Origin: Clostridia bacterium
Lineage (GTDB): Bacteria > Bacillota > Clostridia > TANB77 > CAG-508
Direction of reading: 5' to 3'
Length of the DNA stretch: 64,000 bases
Assembly (NCBI GenBank): GCA_017429505.1
Contig: JAFROW010000004.1
Location: forward strand, 1-64,000
The position numbers and the translations under genes were made by a program. The notes under the pieces were generated by a model. It was not told where the DNA came from. It saw nothing but the letters and a program-made list of their open reading frames with translations, and ran no database searches. Below are positions 16,097 through 24,129 of this stretch, one piece after another. Within the stretch, counting starts at the first letter, position 1, and every line of letters starts with the position of its first letter.

Positions 16097-16774
16097 TATT
16101 AAATCTTTTTTTATTAAATCAGAGAAATCATGTATTATTTTATATTTTGAAGTTTTTATCGTTTTGTTTCTATCCATATGTAAAACTAATAACCCCTTTT
16201 TTGCTGCAATATCTAATAGTTCTTCATTATCATCTATAAATATTGCTTCATTTTCTTTTATATCAAATTCTTTTATTGGATAGTCAAATAATACTTCATC
16301 TTGTTTTCTTTTTCCGTATATTGAAGATATATATATTTTTGCAAAATATTGATCAATATTATGTTTTTTTAAATAATTAATTGCACAAGGCCAATTGTCT
16401 GATAACATAAGTATAGTATATTTTTTTGATAACTTTTCTAAATCTTTTTTTACATTTTTATATAATATGTATTTACTATCATCTTCATCATAAACAAAAT
16501 TATTTACTATGTTTTCAAGTTTTTCTTTTGTGATATTATAATTTATTTTTTGGAAAACTGTTTTATAAAATTCCATTATTATTTTATATTCTTCTTCTAA
16601 ATTTTGTGCTTTTCCATTTAATAAATATCTGCTACTTTTTATTGCCTCTTTTAATTTGTCTTTATTTATTTTTGATATATCTACATTTTTTAGAAATTCA
16701 TTTGTTACAAGCCAATTTCCTGAAGCTGGTTCTATTAAAACTTTTCCCATATCTAATATTAAATACTTAATCAT
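16085..16774 (-). CDS. HAD-superfamily hydrolase
   Basis: 229 residues. Motif I is LILDMGKVLIE (the D-x-G-x-V form of the epoxide-hydrolase-like HAD group, lacking the second Asp of the DxDxT form), motif II LMLSDNW, motif III near GKRKQDEVLF, and motif IV EAIFIDDNEE. A small-molecule phosphatase or dehalogenase is likely. Single-gene array unit between elements D and E. Confidence 0.85.
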   Translation of the reverse strand: MIKYLILDMGKVLIEPASGNWLVTNEFLKNVDISKINKDKLKEAIKSSRYLLNGKAQNLEEEYKIIMEFYKTVFQKINYNITKEKLENIVNNFVYDEDDSKYILYKNVKKDLEKLSKKYTILMLSDNWPCAINYLKKHNIDQYFAKIYISSIYGKRKQDEVLFDYPIKEFDIKENEAIFIDDNEELLDIAAKKGLLVLHMDRNKTIKTSKYKIIHDFSDLIKKDLIYKK

Positions 16775-16824
16775 ATTATCACCTTTTAATATTTATAATA
16801 TTATATTTTCTCAACTTTTTAGTA

Positions 16825-16853
16825 ATTATATAACAAAGGACTAATAATTACAA
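16825..16853 (-). promoter_or_regulatory. Promoter of the HAD unit
   Basis: Minus strand TTGTAA (16853-16848), 17 bp, TATAAT (16830-16825), within the shared context TTAGTTGTAATTATTAG. Confidence 0.8.
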
Positions 16854-16895
16854 CTAATTATTAAATTTATTTTTCATAAATTTGAATGCACGGAA

Positions 16896-16922
16896 ACTTT
16901 GATTTTGTGCAATGTTGTGTAT
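16896..16922 (-). repeat. Intergenic array element, copy E (core, 3' part replaced)
   Basis: Core TTTGATTTTGTGCAATGTTG, head GCACGGAAAC, followed by the shared text TTTCTTTTTTGAC and CCATATACCCTCTGCTCTC. Instead of the usual inverted repeat it runs into a separate strong terminator. Confidence 0.65.
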
Positions 16923-16986
16923 TTCTTTTTTGACGGCTTTGATCCATATACCCTCTGCTCTCTTGTTTTGGTATTATCAGTTAAAT

Positions 16987-17038
16987 AAAAGTTATTCCCC
17001 AAAAGTCAATTATTTTTGAATCTGGGGAATAACTTTTA
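16987..17038 (-). terminator. Terminator of the DUF4143 ATPase gene
   Basis: AAAAGTTATTCCCCA (16987-17001) pairs with TGGGGAATAACTTTTA (17023-17038): 15 bp, with a T-rich tail when read leftwards. Confidence 0.75.
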
Positions 17039-17046
17039 TATCTTAA

Positions 17047-18352
17047 TTATTTTATAATATTTTCTATATTTCCTATTATATATAAAGGAATATTTGTTAG
17101 CCATTCTTCTTCCCTATAATCAGATAAAGAAGTTCTTATATTTATTTTAGTATTATATTTTTCTACAAATGTTTTTAGACTTTTAGCTTGTAAATTTTCG
17201 CTCGATTTTACTTCTATTGGAATATTATTTTTTCCTAATTGAATAATATAATCTAATTTGGCTATTCCTTTATCTGATGACCAATAAAATATTGGTACAT
17301 CAGTATTAGATTTAAGCTCTGTTAATACAAATTGTTCTGTTAACGAACCTTTAAATTCTACTAATAATTCATTTCCTTCTAATATTGAACTGCTATCTAT
17401 TTTTGCCATAGCACATAATAAGCCTGGATCCAATAAATACAATTTAAATGAGTTAAAATCTTGATATGCTGCAAGTGGAATTTTACAGTCATTTACTCTA
17501 TTTATTTGATATATCAAACCACAGTCAATAAGCCATGCTAGAGCTGTTTCATATTCTCTAGCTCTTGCTCCTTCTTTTACTAGACCATAAATAAATTTTT
17601 TATTTTCTTTTGAAAGCTGTGTAGGAATATTATTCCATAAAGCACGAATTCTTGGAACAATATTATTTGGAGCATGTTTTGAAAAATCTTGTTCATAATC
17701 AATTAACAATTTGTTTTGAATTTCTCTTACTTCATTATAATCTTTATTATGAATAAAGGCATTTACGACTTCTGGCATACCGCCTATATACAAATATTGT
17801 TTTAAGTAATCTATAAATTTACTAGAAAACACTTTTATGAGCTCATAGTCATTAGATTTTATAAGTTTTACTAAATCATCTTCTCCTAATGCATTAAGGA
17901 ATTCGAAGAAATTTAATGGGAATAGATCTAAGAAATCTACTTTTCCTACTGGAAAAGATGTTCCTCTATGCATTGCAATTCCGAAGTAATGATCCAGCTG
18001 CAACAATATTATATTCAGGTGCATTTTCGTAAAAATATTTTAAGGATGTTAATGCGTTTGGAACTTCTTGAACTTCGTCAAAAATAATTAGTGTATCATT
18101 TGCATTAATATTAACTCCAGATTCAAGTTTTAAACCCTGCATTATTCTTTCTATATTCATATCTCCAGAAAAAAGTTGTTCCATTCTTGTATTTCTATCA
18201 AAATTTATATATGCAAAATTTTTATAATATTTTTCACCTAATTCTTTCATAAGCCATGTCTTTCCAACTTGCCTAGCACCTCTTATAATTAATGGTTTTT
18301 TATTTATATTATTTTTCCATTCTATAAGTTTTTCGATTTGATTTCTATACAT
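17047..18352 (-). CDS. DUF4143-type AAA ATPase; needs a +1 frameshift at a CGG codon
   Basis: From the ATG at 18352, frame 0 encodes Walker A (RGARQVGKT, residues ~24-32), Walker B (IIFDEVQEVP) and the sensor region AAGSLL, then CGG at 17983-17981 and a stop a few codons on. Skipping the C continues as GIAMHRGTSFPVGKVDFLDL and the full DUF4143 C-terminal half (PDLL-like LYLLDPGLLCA; nuclease-like YIIQLGKNNIPIEVKSSENL). The joined 434-residue length and the conserved G after SLL match the family. Function of the family is uncertain (ATPase with an ExK nuclease-like domain). Array unit with its own promoter. Confidence 0.85.
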
Positions 18353-18387
18353 TATATATCACTCCTCTGCTTCTATATTATTCTTAT

Positions 18388-18416
18388 ATTATAACATTAA
18401 AAATCACAAAAGTCAA
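18388..18416 (-). promoter_or_regulatory. Promoter of the DUF4143 ATPase unit
   Basis: Minus strand TTGACT (18416-18411), 17 bp, TATAAT (18393-18388). The -35 region lies within the hairpin AAAAGTCATTTGACTTTT, and AAAGTCATTTGA recurs further upstream (near 18440-18455), which suggests an operator. Confidence 0.75.
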
Positions 18417-18474
18417 ATGACTTTTGTGATTTTCTACACATCTCTCAAATGACTTTTGTTAAAAACACGCGACT

Positions 18475-18525
18475 ACTTTAATTTTCTGCAATGTTATATA
18501 TTTCATTTTGCACAATGTTACATCC
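18475..18525 (-). repeat. Intergenic array element, copy F (doubled core)
   Basis: Core TTTAATTTTCTGCAATGTTA (18475-18501), head CACGCGACTAC as in C/D, followed at once by a second, inexact core (ATTTTGCACAATGTTACA, ~18505-18522). The rest of the element is missing. Confidence 0.65.
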
Positions 18526-18570
18526 TTATTTCCTATTCTCTTTTGCATTTTTTTGTTCGAAATAGAATTT

Positions 18571-19074
18571 TTAAATATATAAACTTTCTAAATATTTTTT
18601 TACATATTTCCATCTATTTTTAAAAAATTGCTCTTTCTCAACTAAATTTTTAATTTCTTTTAATGTCATCCATCTAACTTCAGATACTTCATCTTTTTTT
18701 AATTTCATGTCCTTTATTTCAAAATCATTTTTTAATAAATATGTCTCTACTATAAGTGAATTTACTCTAAATTTTGTTATAAATTCTAATTTATTAATAT
18801 CAATATTGATATCCAGCTCTTCTTTAGCCTCTCTCACAATTGTTTGCTTTGAATTTTCACCTACAATAACAGAACCTCCCATCATAGCCCACACGTTAGG
18901 AAAAATTTTTTTGTTGCTAGCTCTTTTTTGAATTAAAAATTTATTTTCACTATTTATAATCCATATCTCTGCTCCTAAATGACAAAAACCTTTTTTAAAA
19001 AATGTTTCATCATGTTTTTCCATTATTTCACCTGTCTTATTTCCATTTTTATCTAATACTTCCCATAACTCCAT
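18571..19074 (-). CDS. Nudix hydrolase (IPP isomerase-like subgroup)
   Basis: 167 residues from the ATG at 19074; the frame extends upstream to a TTG at 19134, but that lies against the -10 box and is rejected. GAGGAG is rather far (15 bp) from the ATG, so the start is not certain. The opening ELWEVLDKNGNKTGEIMEKH is typical of the IPP-isomerase-like Nudix group, and the box reads GGSVIVGENSKQTIVREAKE-ELDIN. Substrate unknown. Array unit. Confidence 0.85.
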   Translation of the reverse strand: MELWEVLDKNGNKTGEIMEKHDETFFKKGFCHLGAEIWIINSENKFLIQKRASNKKIFPNVWAMMGGSVIVGENSKQTIVREAKEELDINIDINKLEFITKFRVNSLIVETYLLKNDFEIKDMKLKKDEVSEVRWMTLKEIKNLVEKEQFFKNRWKYVKKYLESLYI

Positions 19075-19135
19075 CTTATTATGTTTCAGCTCCTCTGATT
19101 TATGATTTTTATTTATTTTGTTAAACTTTTTCAAT

Positions 19136-19164
19136 ATTATATAATAAAAGCCTGATAATTACAA
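19136..19164 (-). promoter_or_regulatory. Promoter of the second Nudix unit
   Basis: Minus strand TTGTAA (19164-19159), 17 bp, TATAAT (19141-19136), in the shared context AGTTAGTTGTAATTATCAG. The palindrome TTGATATATCAA is at 19233-19244, as in front of the first Nudix unit. Confidence 0.8.
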
Positions 19165-19261
19165 CTAACTATAATCCTTATTTTTGTTGATTTAAACGAT
19201 TTATCTGTTTTAAGCTTAAACCTCTAAAACTATTGATATATCAACATTCTAATTCCTGGAA

Positions 19262-19544
19262 ACTTTTATTTTGTGCAATGTTATATATTTCTTTTTATAC
19301 TACTTTTGCTCCATACCCCTCTGCCTCTCCTATGCTGTTTTCTATGGATTAAAGTAGTTTCTAATTAAATCATATTTGTTATTAGTTTTGATTTTTTTCG
19401 AAAGTTATTTATATTTTATTCTTTTTATAATTTCTTTTTCTTAAAAACTTTTAATTATATTTTTTTGATAATAATAAGAAATTTGAAATTTTTGAATTTT
19501 TATTTTCATCCAAAATTGCAAATTTACTTATATTCCCTATTTTT
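19262..19544 (-). repeat. Intergenic array element, copy G (full length)
   Basis: Core 19262-19288, then ATTTCTTTTTATAC, CTCTCCTATG, AATTAAATCATATTT (shared with D) and a weaker terminal inverted repeat near 19480-19530 (AAATTTGAAATTTT / CCAAAATTGCAAATTT), ending TTCCCTATTTTT. Rightmost copy of the array. No gene in this stretch. Confidence 0.7.
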
Positions 19545-20345
19545 CTAAATTATTTTTAATAATTCTTCTAAACTATTCATTTTATATGTACTTAGTTTAT
19601 CTATTATATTTTGAGTTTTATACATATTCTTATCAACAATGTTTAAAACTTCTATTTCTGCATTATTAGCAGCTTCTACACCTTCTAGAGAATCTTCTAT
19701 TATTAAGCAATCTTTTGTAGAAACATTCAATTTTTCTTCCACCTTAAGATATACTTCTGGATTTGGTTTTTTATTTTCTACATCTTCGTAGGTTATAATT
19801 AAATCAAATACATCATTTATTTTAAATTCATTTATTAGTTTTTGATTTTTATTATTATATATTTCTAAAACTTTTTTAGGTGATAAAGTTGCTAAAACTA
19901 AAGTATAACCTTTTTGCTTTAATTTTAATACTACATCTTTTGCATATTCTTTATATCCTATTTTTTCAGAAAGATACTTATATTCAATGTTACTATACAT
20001 TTTTCTCAATATATCTATGTCATGTAATTCTGTACTATATTTTTTATCTAAATATATAAGAAAATTATCATATAAATCTCCTGACAAATTTTGATGTGCT
20101 ACATCATCCCAATCATCTTGTATTTGGTCTGCAGTAATAACTTTTTCAGTAATTGTATTTATTAAAGTAGCATAAATTTCATTAAACATATTTACTGAGT
20201 CAATTAATGTACCATCTAAATCAAATATAATTACTTTTTTATTTCCGAATAAGTTCTTATTTTTAATAATAAAATTTTTTAAAAAGCTCAATGCTAATAT
20301 TACATACGCAATAACTCCAATTAATTGTATAATTAAATTATTCAT
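19545..20345 (-). CDS. HAD-superfamily phosphatase with an added N-terminal membrane segment
   Basis: 266 residues. Residues ~38-266 are a beta-phosphoglucomutase-like HAD: motif I KVIIFDLDGTLIDS, motif II LVLATLSPKK, motif III ENKKPNPEVY, motif IV DCLIIEDSLEGVEAA. The first ~36 residues (MNNLIIQLIGVIAYVILALS then FLKNF) form one transmembrane helix that such enzymes normally lack and that resembles the first helix of YgjV-like proteins. Probably a fusion; the enzyme would be membrane-tethered. No clear promoter was found upstream. Confidence 0.85.
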   Translation of the reverse strand: MNNLIIQLIGVIAYVILALSFLKNFIIKNKNLFGNKKVIIFDLDGTLIDSVNMFNEIYATLINTITEKVITADQIQDDWDDVAHQNLSGDLYDNFLIYLDKKYSTELHDIDILRKMYSNIEYKYLSEKIGYKEYAKDVVLKLKQKGYTLVLATLSPKKVLEIYNNKNQKLINEFKINDVFDLIITYEDVENKKPNPEVYLKVEEKLNVSTKDCLIIEDSLEGVEAANNAEIEVLNIVDKNMYKTQNIIDKLSTYKMNSLEELLKII

Positions 20346-20398
20346 CTTATACTACCTCATAATTTATTAAAAGTTTACTATAAATTACAATTATTATA

Positions 20399-20716
20399 CT
20401 AATTCAAAAGATTTCCCCAATCCATAAGAGCATGACCAATTCTTACAACCAAAACTTTATTATTTTCATCATCAACTATATAAAATAATATATATTTTCT
20501 AACATTTATTTTTCTAATATTTTTATGGCCTGTTAACTCTTCGCTTAAAATAGGCATACTTACTGCAACATCTTCTAATCTTTTTAATGCTTGTTTAAAA
20601 AGTAGTTTGTATTTATCCGCTATATTTTTTTCTTTTAAATCATATTTAATGTATGAAATAATATTTTCTAAATCGCTATTAGCAGTTTCCGAAACCTCTA
20701 CAATATATTTTTTCAT
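20399..20716 (-). CDS. RelE/ParE-family toxin
   Basis: 105 residues. The start KKYIVEVSETANSDLENIIS and the C-terminal block INVRKYILFYIVDDENNKVL then VVRIGHALMDW have the RelE/ParE-superfamily layout; ribonuclease or gyrase targeting cannot be told apart. It follows its antitoxin by 19 bp. Confidence 0.85.
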   Translation of the reverse strand: MKKYIVEVSETANSDLENIISYIKYDLKEKNIADKYKLLFKQALKRLEDVAVSMPILSEELTGHKNIRKINVRKYILFYIVDDENNKVLVVRIGHALMDWGNLLN

Positions 20717-20735
20717 TTTATCAACTCCAAATGAT

Positions 20736-20978
20736 TTAAATATTATCTAAGTTTGTAAATACTTCATCTACTGAATATACTTTATTATCTTTTATATCAT
20801 CCAATCCTTTTTGCAATTTTTCTTTTAAGTCTTTTTTACTTTTTATTATCACACTATTTGGAGCTTTTGAATCTATATGCGATAATTTCAAATATTCAAT
20901 AAAATCAATAACTTGAGCCATTAATTCTTCTGGCAATGTATTTATTTCATTATATAATTCTTGCTTTTCAATAGACAT
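20736..20978 (-). CDS. Antitoxin of the RelE/ParE-type pair (DUF2281-like)
   Basis: 80 residues. N-terminal NEINTLPEELMAQVIDFIEY is the DUF2281/VapB-like helix pair; the C-terminal half (SKKDLKEKLQKGLDDIKDNK) would wrap the toxin. GGAGG stands before the ATG. Two-gene toxin-antitoxin operon at the right end of the accessory array. Confidence 0.8.
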   Translation of the reverse strand: MSIEKQELYNEINTLPEELMAQVIDFIEYLKLSHIDSKAPNSVIIKSKKDLKEKLQKGLDDIKDNKVYSVDEVFTNLDNI

Positions 20979-21228
20979 ATTACTTTACCTCCAATTTAAA
21001 TTCACATTTTTATTATAACACTTTTTATATAAAAAATCTATGTATTTGAAATAAAAATAAATTGCGAAATTCACTTTTTTTATTTTTAGTCCAAAATTAT
21101 AGGTAACATAATGTGATAAATTGGTAAGTTTTTCTTTTTTTGTTACCTCAATTTTTTTATACAATTTTTGGGTTCACTTAATAAACCATATATAAATGGC
21201 TCTTTTGACTTATGTTAACTATGTTGAA

Positions 21229-21437
21229 TTACGTACATTTAAACAGGCTTCGCATGTTTTCTTCTTTTCCAAGTTTTGCATTCACTAATGCTATTGTCAT
21301 ATCAAACTCATTGCTATGTGAATTTCGGTTTCCATTTTTGCTTTTCCTCTTATTGTGTGTTCTTCAAATCCGTATCCATTGTCTATTCTGCTATTTATTC
21401 GCTCTAATGCTACTCTTTTTTTATATTTCTTTTTCCA
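21229..21437 (-). pseudogene. Relic of a DDE transposase C-terminus
   Basis: Reading leftwards from 21437, one frame gives KKRVALERINSRIDNGYGFE then EHTIRGKAKMETEIHIAMS and a stop; the next frame continues MTIALVNAKLGKEENMRSLF and stops at 21229. The ERxNSR block, the RGKAKM block and the final MRSLF are typical of DDE transposase C-termini of the IS1182/IS4-like type. There is no start, it is frameshifted, and no inverted repeats were found. Remaining bases 20979-21228 and 21438-21441 hold nothing else I recognise. Confidence 0.7.
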
Positions 21438-21441
21438 TTAT

Positions 21442-22617
21442 TCATATCTCCAGAAATTTGTAATTTAAAAGCTTTTTATACTCATCAAGAATAACATTAT
21501 ACATACGGCTGTCTTTCTCGACACCAGTATATTTTACAATTGCAGCTTCTATACCATTATTTGCAATGTAATTCTGTAATTCTTCTGCTTGAAGATCACC
21601 CTCTGATTTGAATTTTAGTGCACAGGCAACACCTTTTAGCAAGTAAGTATTATCTAGCCCATATTCTTCACAGTTATTTGCAGGTCCCATTATACGATCA
21701 TTAGGAGAAATTTTGCGAATAGGTTCGCGAGAAACACGAGAAATAGGATCTACAACACCTGGAGTGGTAAATCGCTTCACCATCATAGTTTCCATATATT
21801 CAACTAATGATTCATGGGTAAAACCATATTTCTTTTCTAACGCAGATGCAGATTCAAGCATTGCTTCTCGAATTTGAGGAAGTAATTCAGGATCACGAAG
21901 TGCATCCTGAACAATATCATACCCTTTAAGCACCTGACCATAATAACCAGCAATAGCATGACCACAATTGATAATATATATTTTTCTTTGTAAATACATC
22001 ATAAGGTCATCTACATACTCAGCACCCTTAATTGGTTCAGAATTAGGGTCAATTAATTTGCCTTTTTCTATTACCAATTCAAATGCATCGCCTATTTCAA
22101 TACCTTCTTTTCCATTATGTACGCCACCAAAAACCATTCTATCAACAGCTGTATTTGGAAATACAGCAATAGAATTAATTTGATCTTTTGTGAGAATTTT
22201 TGTTTCAATCATAGCATTTTTTAAAATATCAGTTCCCATAATGGCATTTTCACATGCCATAACAATAACTTTATCTTTGCTTTGTTCCAATCTTTTCTTT
22301 AGTCCCTGTGCAATAAGAGGAGCAACTTTTGGAAGATTTGTTGCCATAACTGATGTTGTAATAATTTCTGCTTCACACATTGCATCTATAAGTTTATCTG
22401 ACTCCTTAATATTTGAATAAGCGATTACATTATCTATAATCTTTTCTTCAAAGTTGTGATCAATTAAAAATAGCGGATATTCACGATTTTTATTTACTAA
22501 ATCAACTAGTTCTTCTACAACATCTCCAAATACAACCTCATAACCACTATCATGCAATAGTTCAGCTATAAATCCACGGCCTATTTTTCCCGCACCAAAA
22601 TGTACTGCTTTTTTCAT
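21442..22617 (-). CDS. mtlD: Mannitol-1-phosphate 5-dehydrogenase
   Basis: 391 residues, close to the usual ~380-385. N-terminal Rossmann motif AVHFGAGKIGRGFIAELLHD, then the family blocks ACENAIMG, VFPNTAVDRMVF, and KIYIINCGHAIAGYYG (the catalytic Lys/His region). It oxidises mannitol-1-phosphate to fructose-6-phosphate with NAD+. The start overlaps the ddh stop by one base (TAATG), so the two are co-transcribed, though no mannitol PTS genes are adjacent. Confidence 0.92.
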   Translation of the reverse strand: MKKAVHFGAGKIGRGFIAELLHDSGYEVVFGDVVEELVDLVNKNREYPLFLIDHNFEEKIIDNVIAYSNIKESDKLIDAMCEAEIITTSVMATNLPKVAPLIAQGLKKRLEQSKDKVIVMACENAIMGTDILKNAMIETKILTKDQINSIAVFPNTAVDRMVFGGVHNGKEGIEIGDAFELVIEKGKLIDPNSEPIKGAEYVDDLMMYLQRKIYIINCGHAIAGYYGQVLKGYDIVQDALRDPELLPQIREAMLESASALEKKYGFTHESLVEYMETMMVKRFTTPGVVDPISRVSREPIRKISPNDRIMGPANNCEEYGLDNTYLLKGVACALKFKSEGDLQAEELQNYIANNGIEAAIVKYTGVEKDSRMYNVILDEYKKLLNYKFLEI

Positions 22618-23609
22618 TACAAAATCTCCTTTCTCAATTCTTCTGCACTTTTCTCAGACAAATATGCTGGTGGAATATCAAAAATAGTTTTAGCACCATA
22701 TTCACCTTTTTGATTCATTCTATATGTCGCTCTAGCAAGTGCAATTAATACTGAAGCTGTAAATTCAGGATTTGAATCAAGTTTTAGAGAATATTCAATA
22801 ATTTGTTTATTTCCATCTCCTGTTTCTCCACTATGAATTACAAAACCACCATGTGGCATTGTACTATGATTTTTCTTTAATTCTTCTTCAGATATAAAAT
22901 GTACTTCTGTATTATAATCTATAAAGTAATTTGGCATTGTCTTTATTTCATTTTCAATTGAATTTTTATCCGCCCATTCTTCAGCAACGACAAAACATTC
23001 TCTTAAATGCTTTTCTCCTGTAGATAAATTTGGTTTTTCTCCATTTCTTACTTTATTCATTGCTTCTTCAATCGGTATTGTATATTGAATAGCATTTTTT
23101 ACACCTTTAATTCTTCTAATAGCATCAGAATGTCCTTGACTAACACCTTTTCCCCAAAAAGTATATGTTGATCCATTCGATAAAATTGAATTAGCATAAA
23201 GTCTCATTAAAGAGAACATTCCTGGATCCCATCCTCCCGAAATAACAGATGTTTTATTATTAGACTTAGCACTTTCATTTACTTTTTCAAAGTATTCTGG
23301 AATTTTTGCGTGTGTATCAAAACTATCTACTGTATTAAATTCTTTTGCAACTGCAGGAACTTGTTCTGGTAAATCTGTTGCAGAACCACCGCACATTATC
23401 ATAACATCTACTTTATCTTTCCAAGCATCTATTTCATTTATAGAAATAACTGGTGTAGATGAATTGACTTTCAGTGAACTAGGTTCTCTTCTTGTAAAAA
23501 TCCCTACTAGTTCCATATCTTTTGATTTACAAATTTCTTTTTCGATTCCTTTTCCTAAGTTTCCATAACCACAAATCGCAATTTTACTCTTACTCTTACT
23601 CTTACTCAT
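22617..23609 (-). CDS. ddh: meso-Diaminopimelate D-dehydrogenase
   Basis: 330 residues from the ATG at 23609 (GGAGGG 6 bp upstream; an ATG at 23627 lacks a site). IAICGYGNLGKGIEKEI is the NADP-binding loop; the substrate region carries VDSFDTHAKIPEYF, SGGWDPGMFSLMR and GKGVSQGHSDAIRRI. It reductively aminates tetrahydrodipicolinate to meso-DAP, a one-step route to lysine and peptidoglycan. The start encodes a short Ser-Lys repeat built from AGTAAG hexamers. Upstream 23610-23828 shows no gene. Confidence 0.93.
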   Translation of the reverse strand: MSKSKSKSKIAICGYGNLGKGIEKEICKSKDMELVGIFTRREPSSLKVNSSTPVISINEIDAWKDKVDVMIMCGGSATDLPEQVPAVAKEFNTVDSFDTHAKIPEYFEKVNESAKSNNKTSVISGGWDPGMFSLMRLYANSILSNGSTYTFWGKGVSQGHSDAIRRIKGVKNAIQYTIPIEEAMNKVRNGEKPNLSTGEKHLRECFVVAEEWADKNSIENEIKTMPNYFIDYNTEVHFISEEELKKNHSTMPHGGFVIHSGETGDGNKQIIEYSLKLDSNPEFTASVLIALARATYRMNQKGEYGAKTIFDIPPAYLSEKSAEELRKEIL

Positions 23610-23828
23610 ATTTAACCCTCCATTCATATCTTGTGTATTGGAAAATTAATATCCAAACATCACTATATTTTTATATAAGTAATATGAACATTATGTATTA
23701 TATTTTTTTTATTATATCATTAATTATTTCTTTTTACAATATCTTGAAAATTTTATTTTCTTATTGTGTATATATGCGAGAAAAACTTATACAATCTAAT
23801 TTTGCTGCTTTCCAATTTGCTCAAAAAA

Positions 23829-23877
23829 AACTTCTAAAATCTATATGTAATAAAAACATATATTGATTTTAGAAGTT
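23829..23877 (-). terminator. Terminator after the dockerin/Big2 protein gene
   Basis: CTTCTAAAATC (23831-23841) pairs with GATTTTAGAAG (23865-23875); an inner ATATGT/ACATAT extends the stem. Read leftwards it ends in a run of eight T. A second small hairpin CGTTCT/AGAACG lies at 23889-23908. Confidence 0.75.
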
Positions 23878-23919
23878 TTCTTATGCAACGTTCTTTTAGT
23901 TAGAACGATTTTTTTTATT

Positions 23920-24129
23920 GTATAGGAAAAATCGCTAGATTTTTCCGGAACAACAAGGTTAAGTTTCCTTGATTCGTGCGGTTGCAAGGCAACCTGCATA
24001 TGTGGCGAAGCCACTTTTCTTATTGCATAGGAAAAATCGCTAGATTTTTCCGGAGCAACAAGGTTAAGTTTCTTTGATTCGTGCGGTTGCAAAGCAACCT
24101 GCACATGTGACGAAGTCACTTTTCTTATT
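23920..24129 (-). repeat. Tandem 105-bp hairpin-rich repeat, two units
   Basis: Units 23920-24024 and 24025-24129 match at nearly every position. Each unit contains four consecutive stems: GGAAAAATC/GATTTTTCC, CAAGG/CCTTG, GGTTGC/GCAACC, and GTGGC/GCCAC. In unit 2 the last stem is GTGAC/GTCAC, a compensatory pair change, and the second stem has a G-U change. The block is GC-richer than its surroundings and lies in the 3' untranslated region directly after the stop of the big secreted protein. Weak open frames through it are an effect of the periodicity. Confidence 0.8.

Noticed and set aside
9815..19544. Integron attC sites
   Set aside because: The repeated element is up to ~325 bp, its core does not contain a proper GTTRRRY/RYYYAAC pair, and no tyrosine integrase is present; the resemblance is in layout only.
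23841..24119. Open frame of 92 codons through the hairpin repeat
   Set aside because: The frame exists because the repeat unit (105 bp) is a multiple of three; stems and compensatory changes explain the sequence better than a protein.
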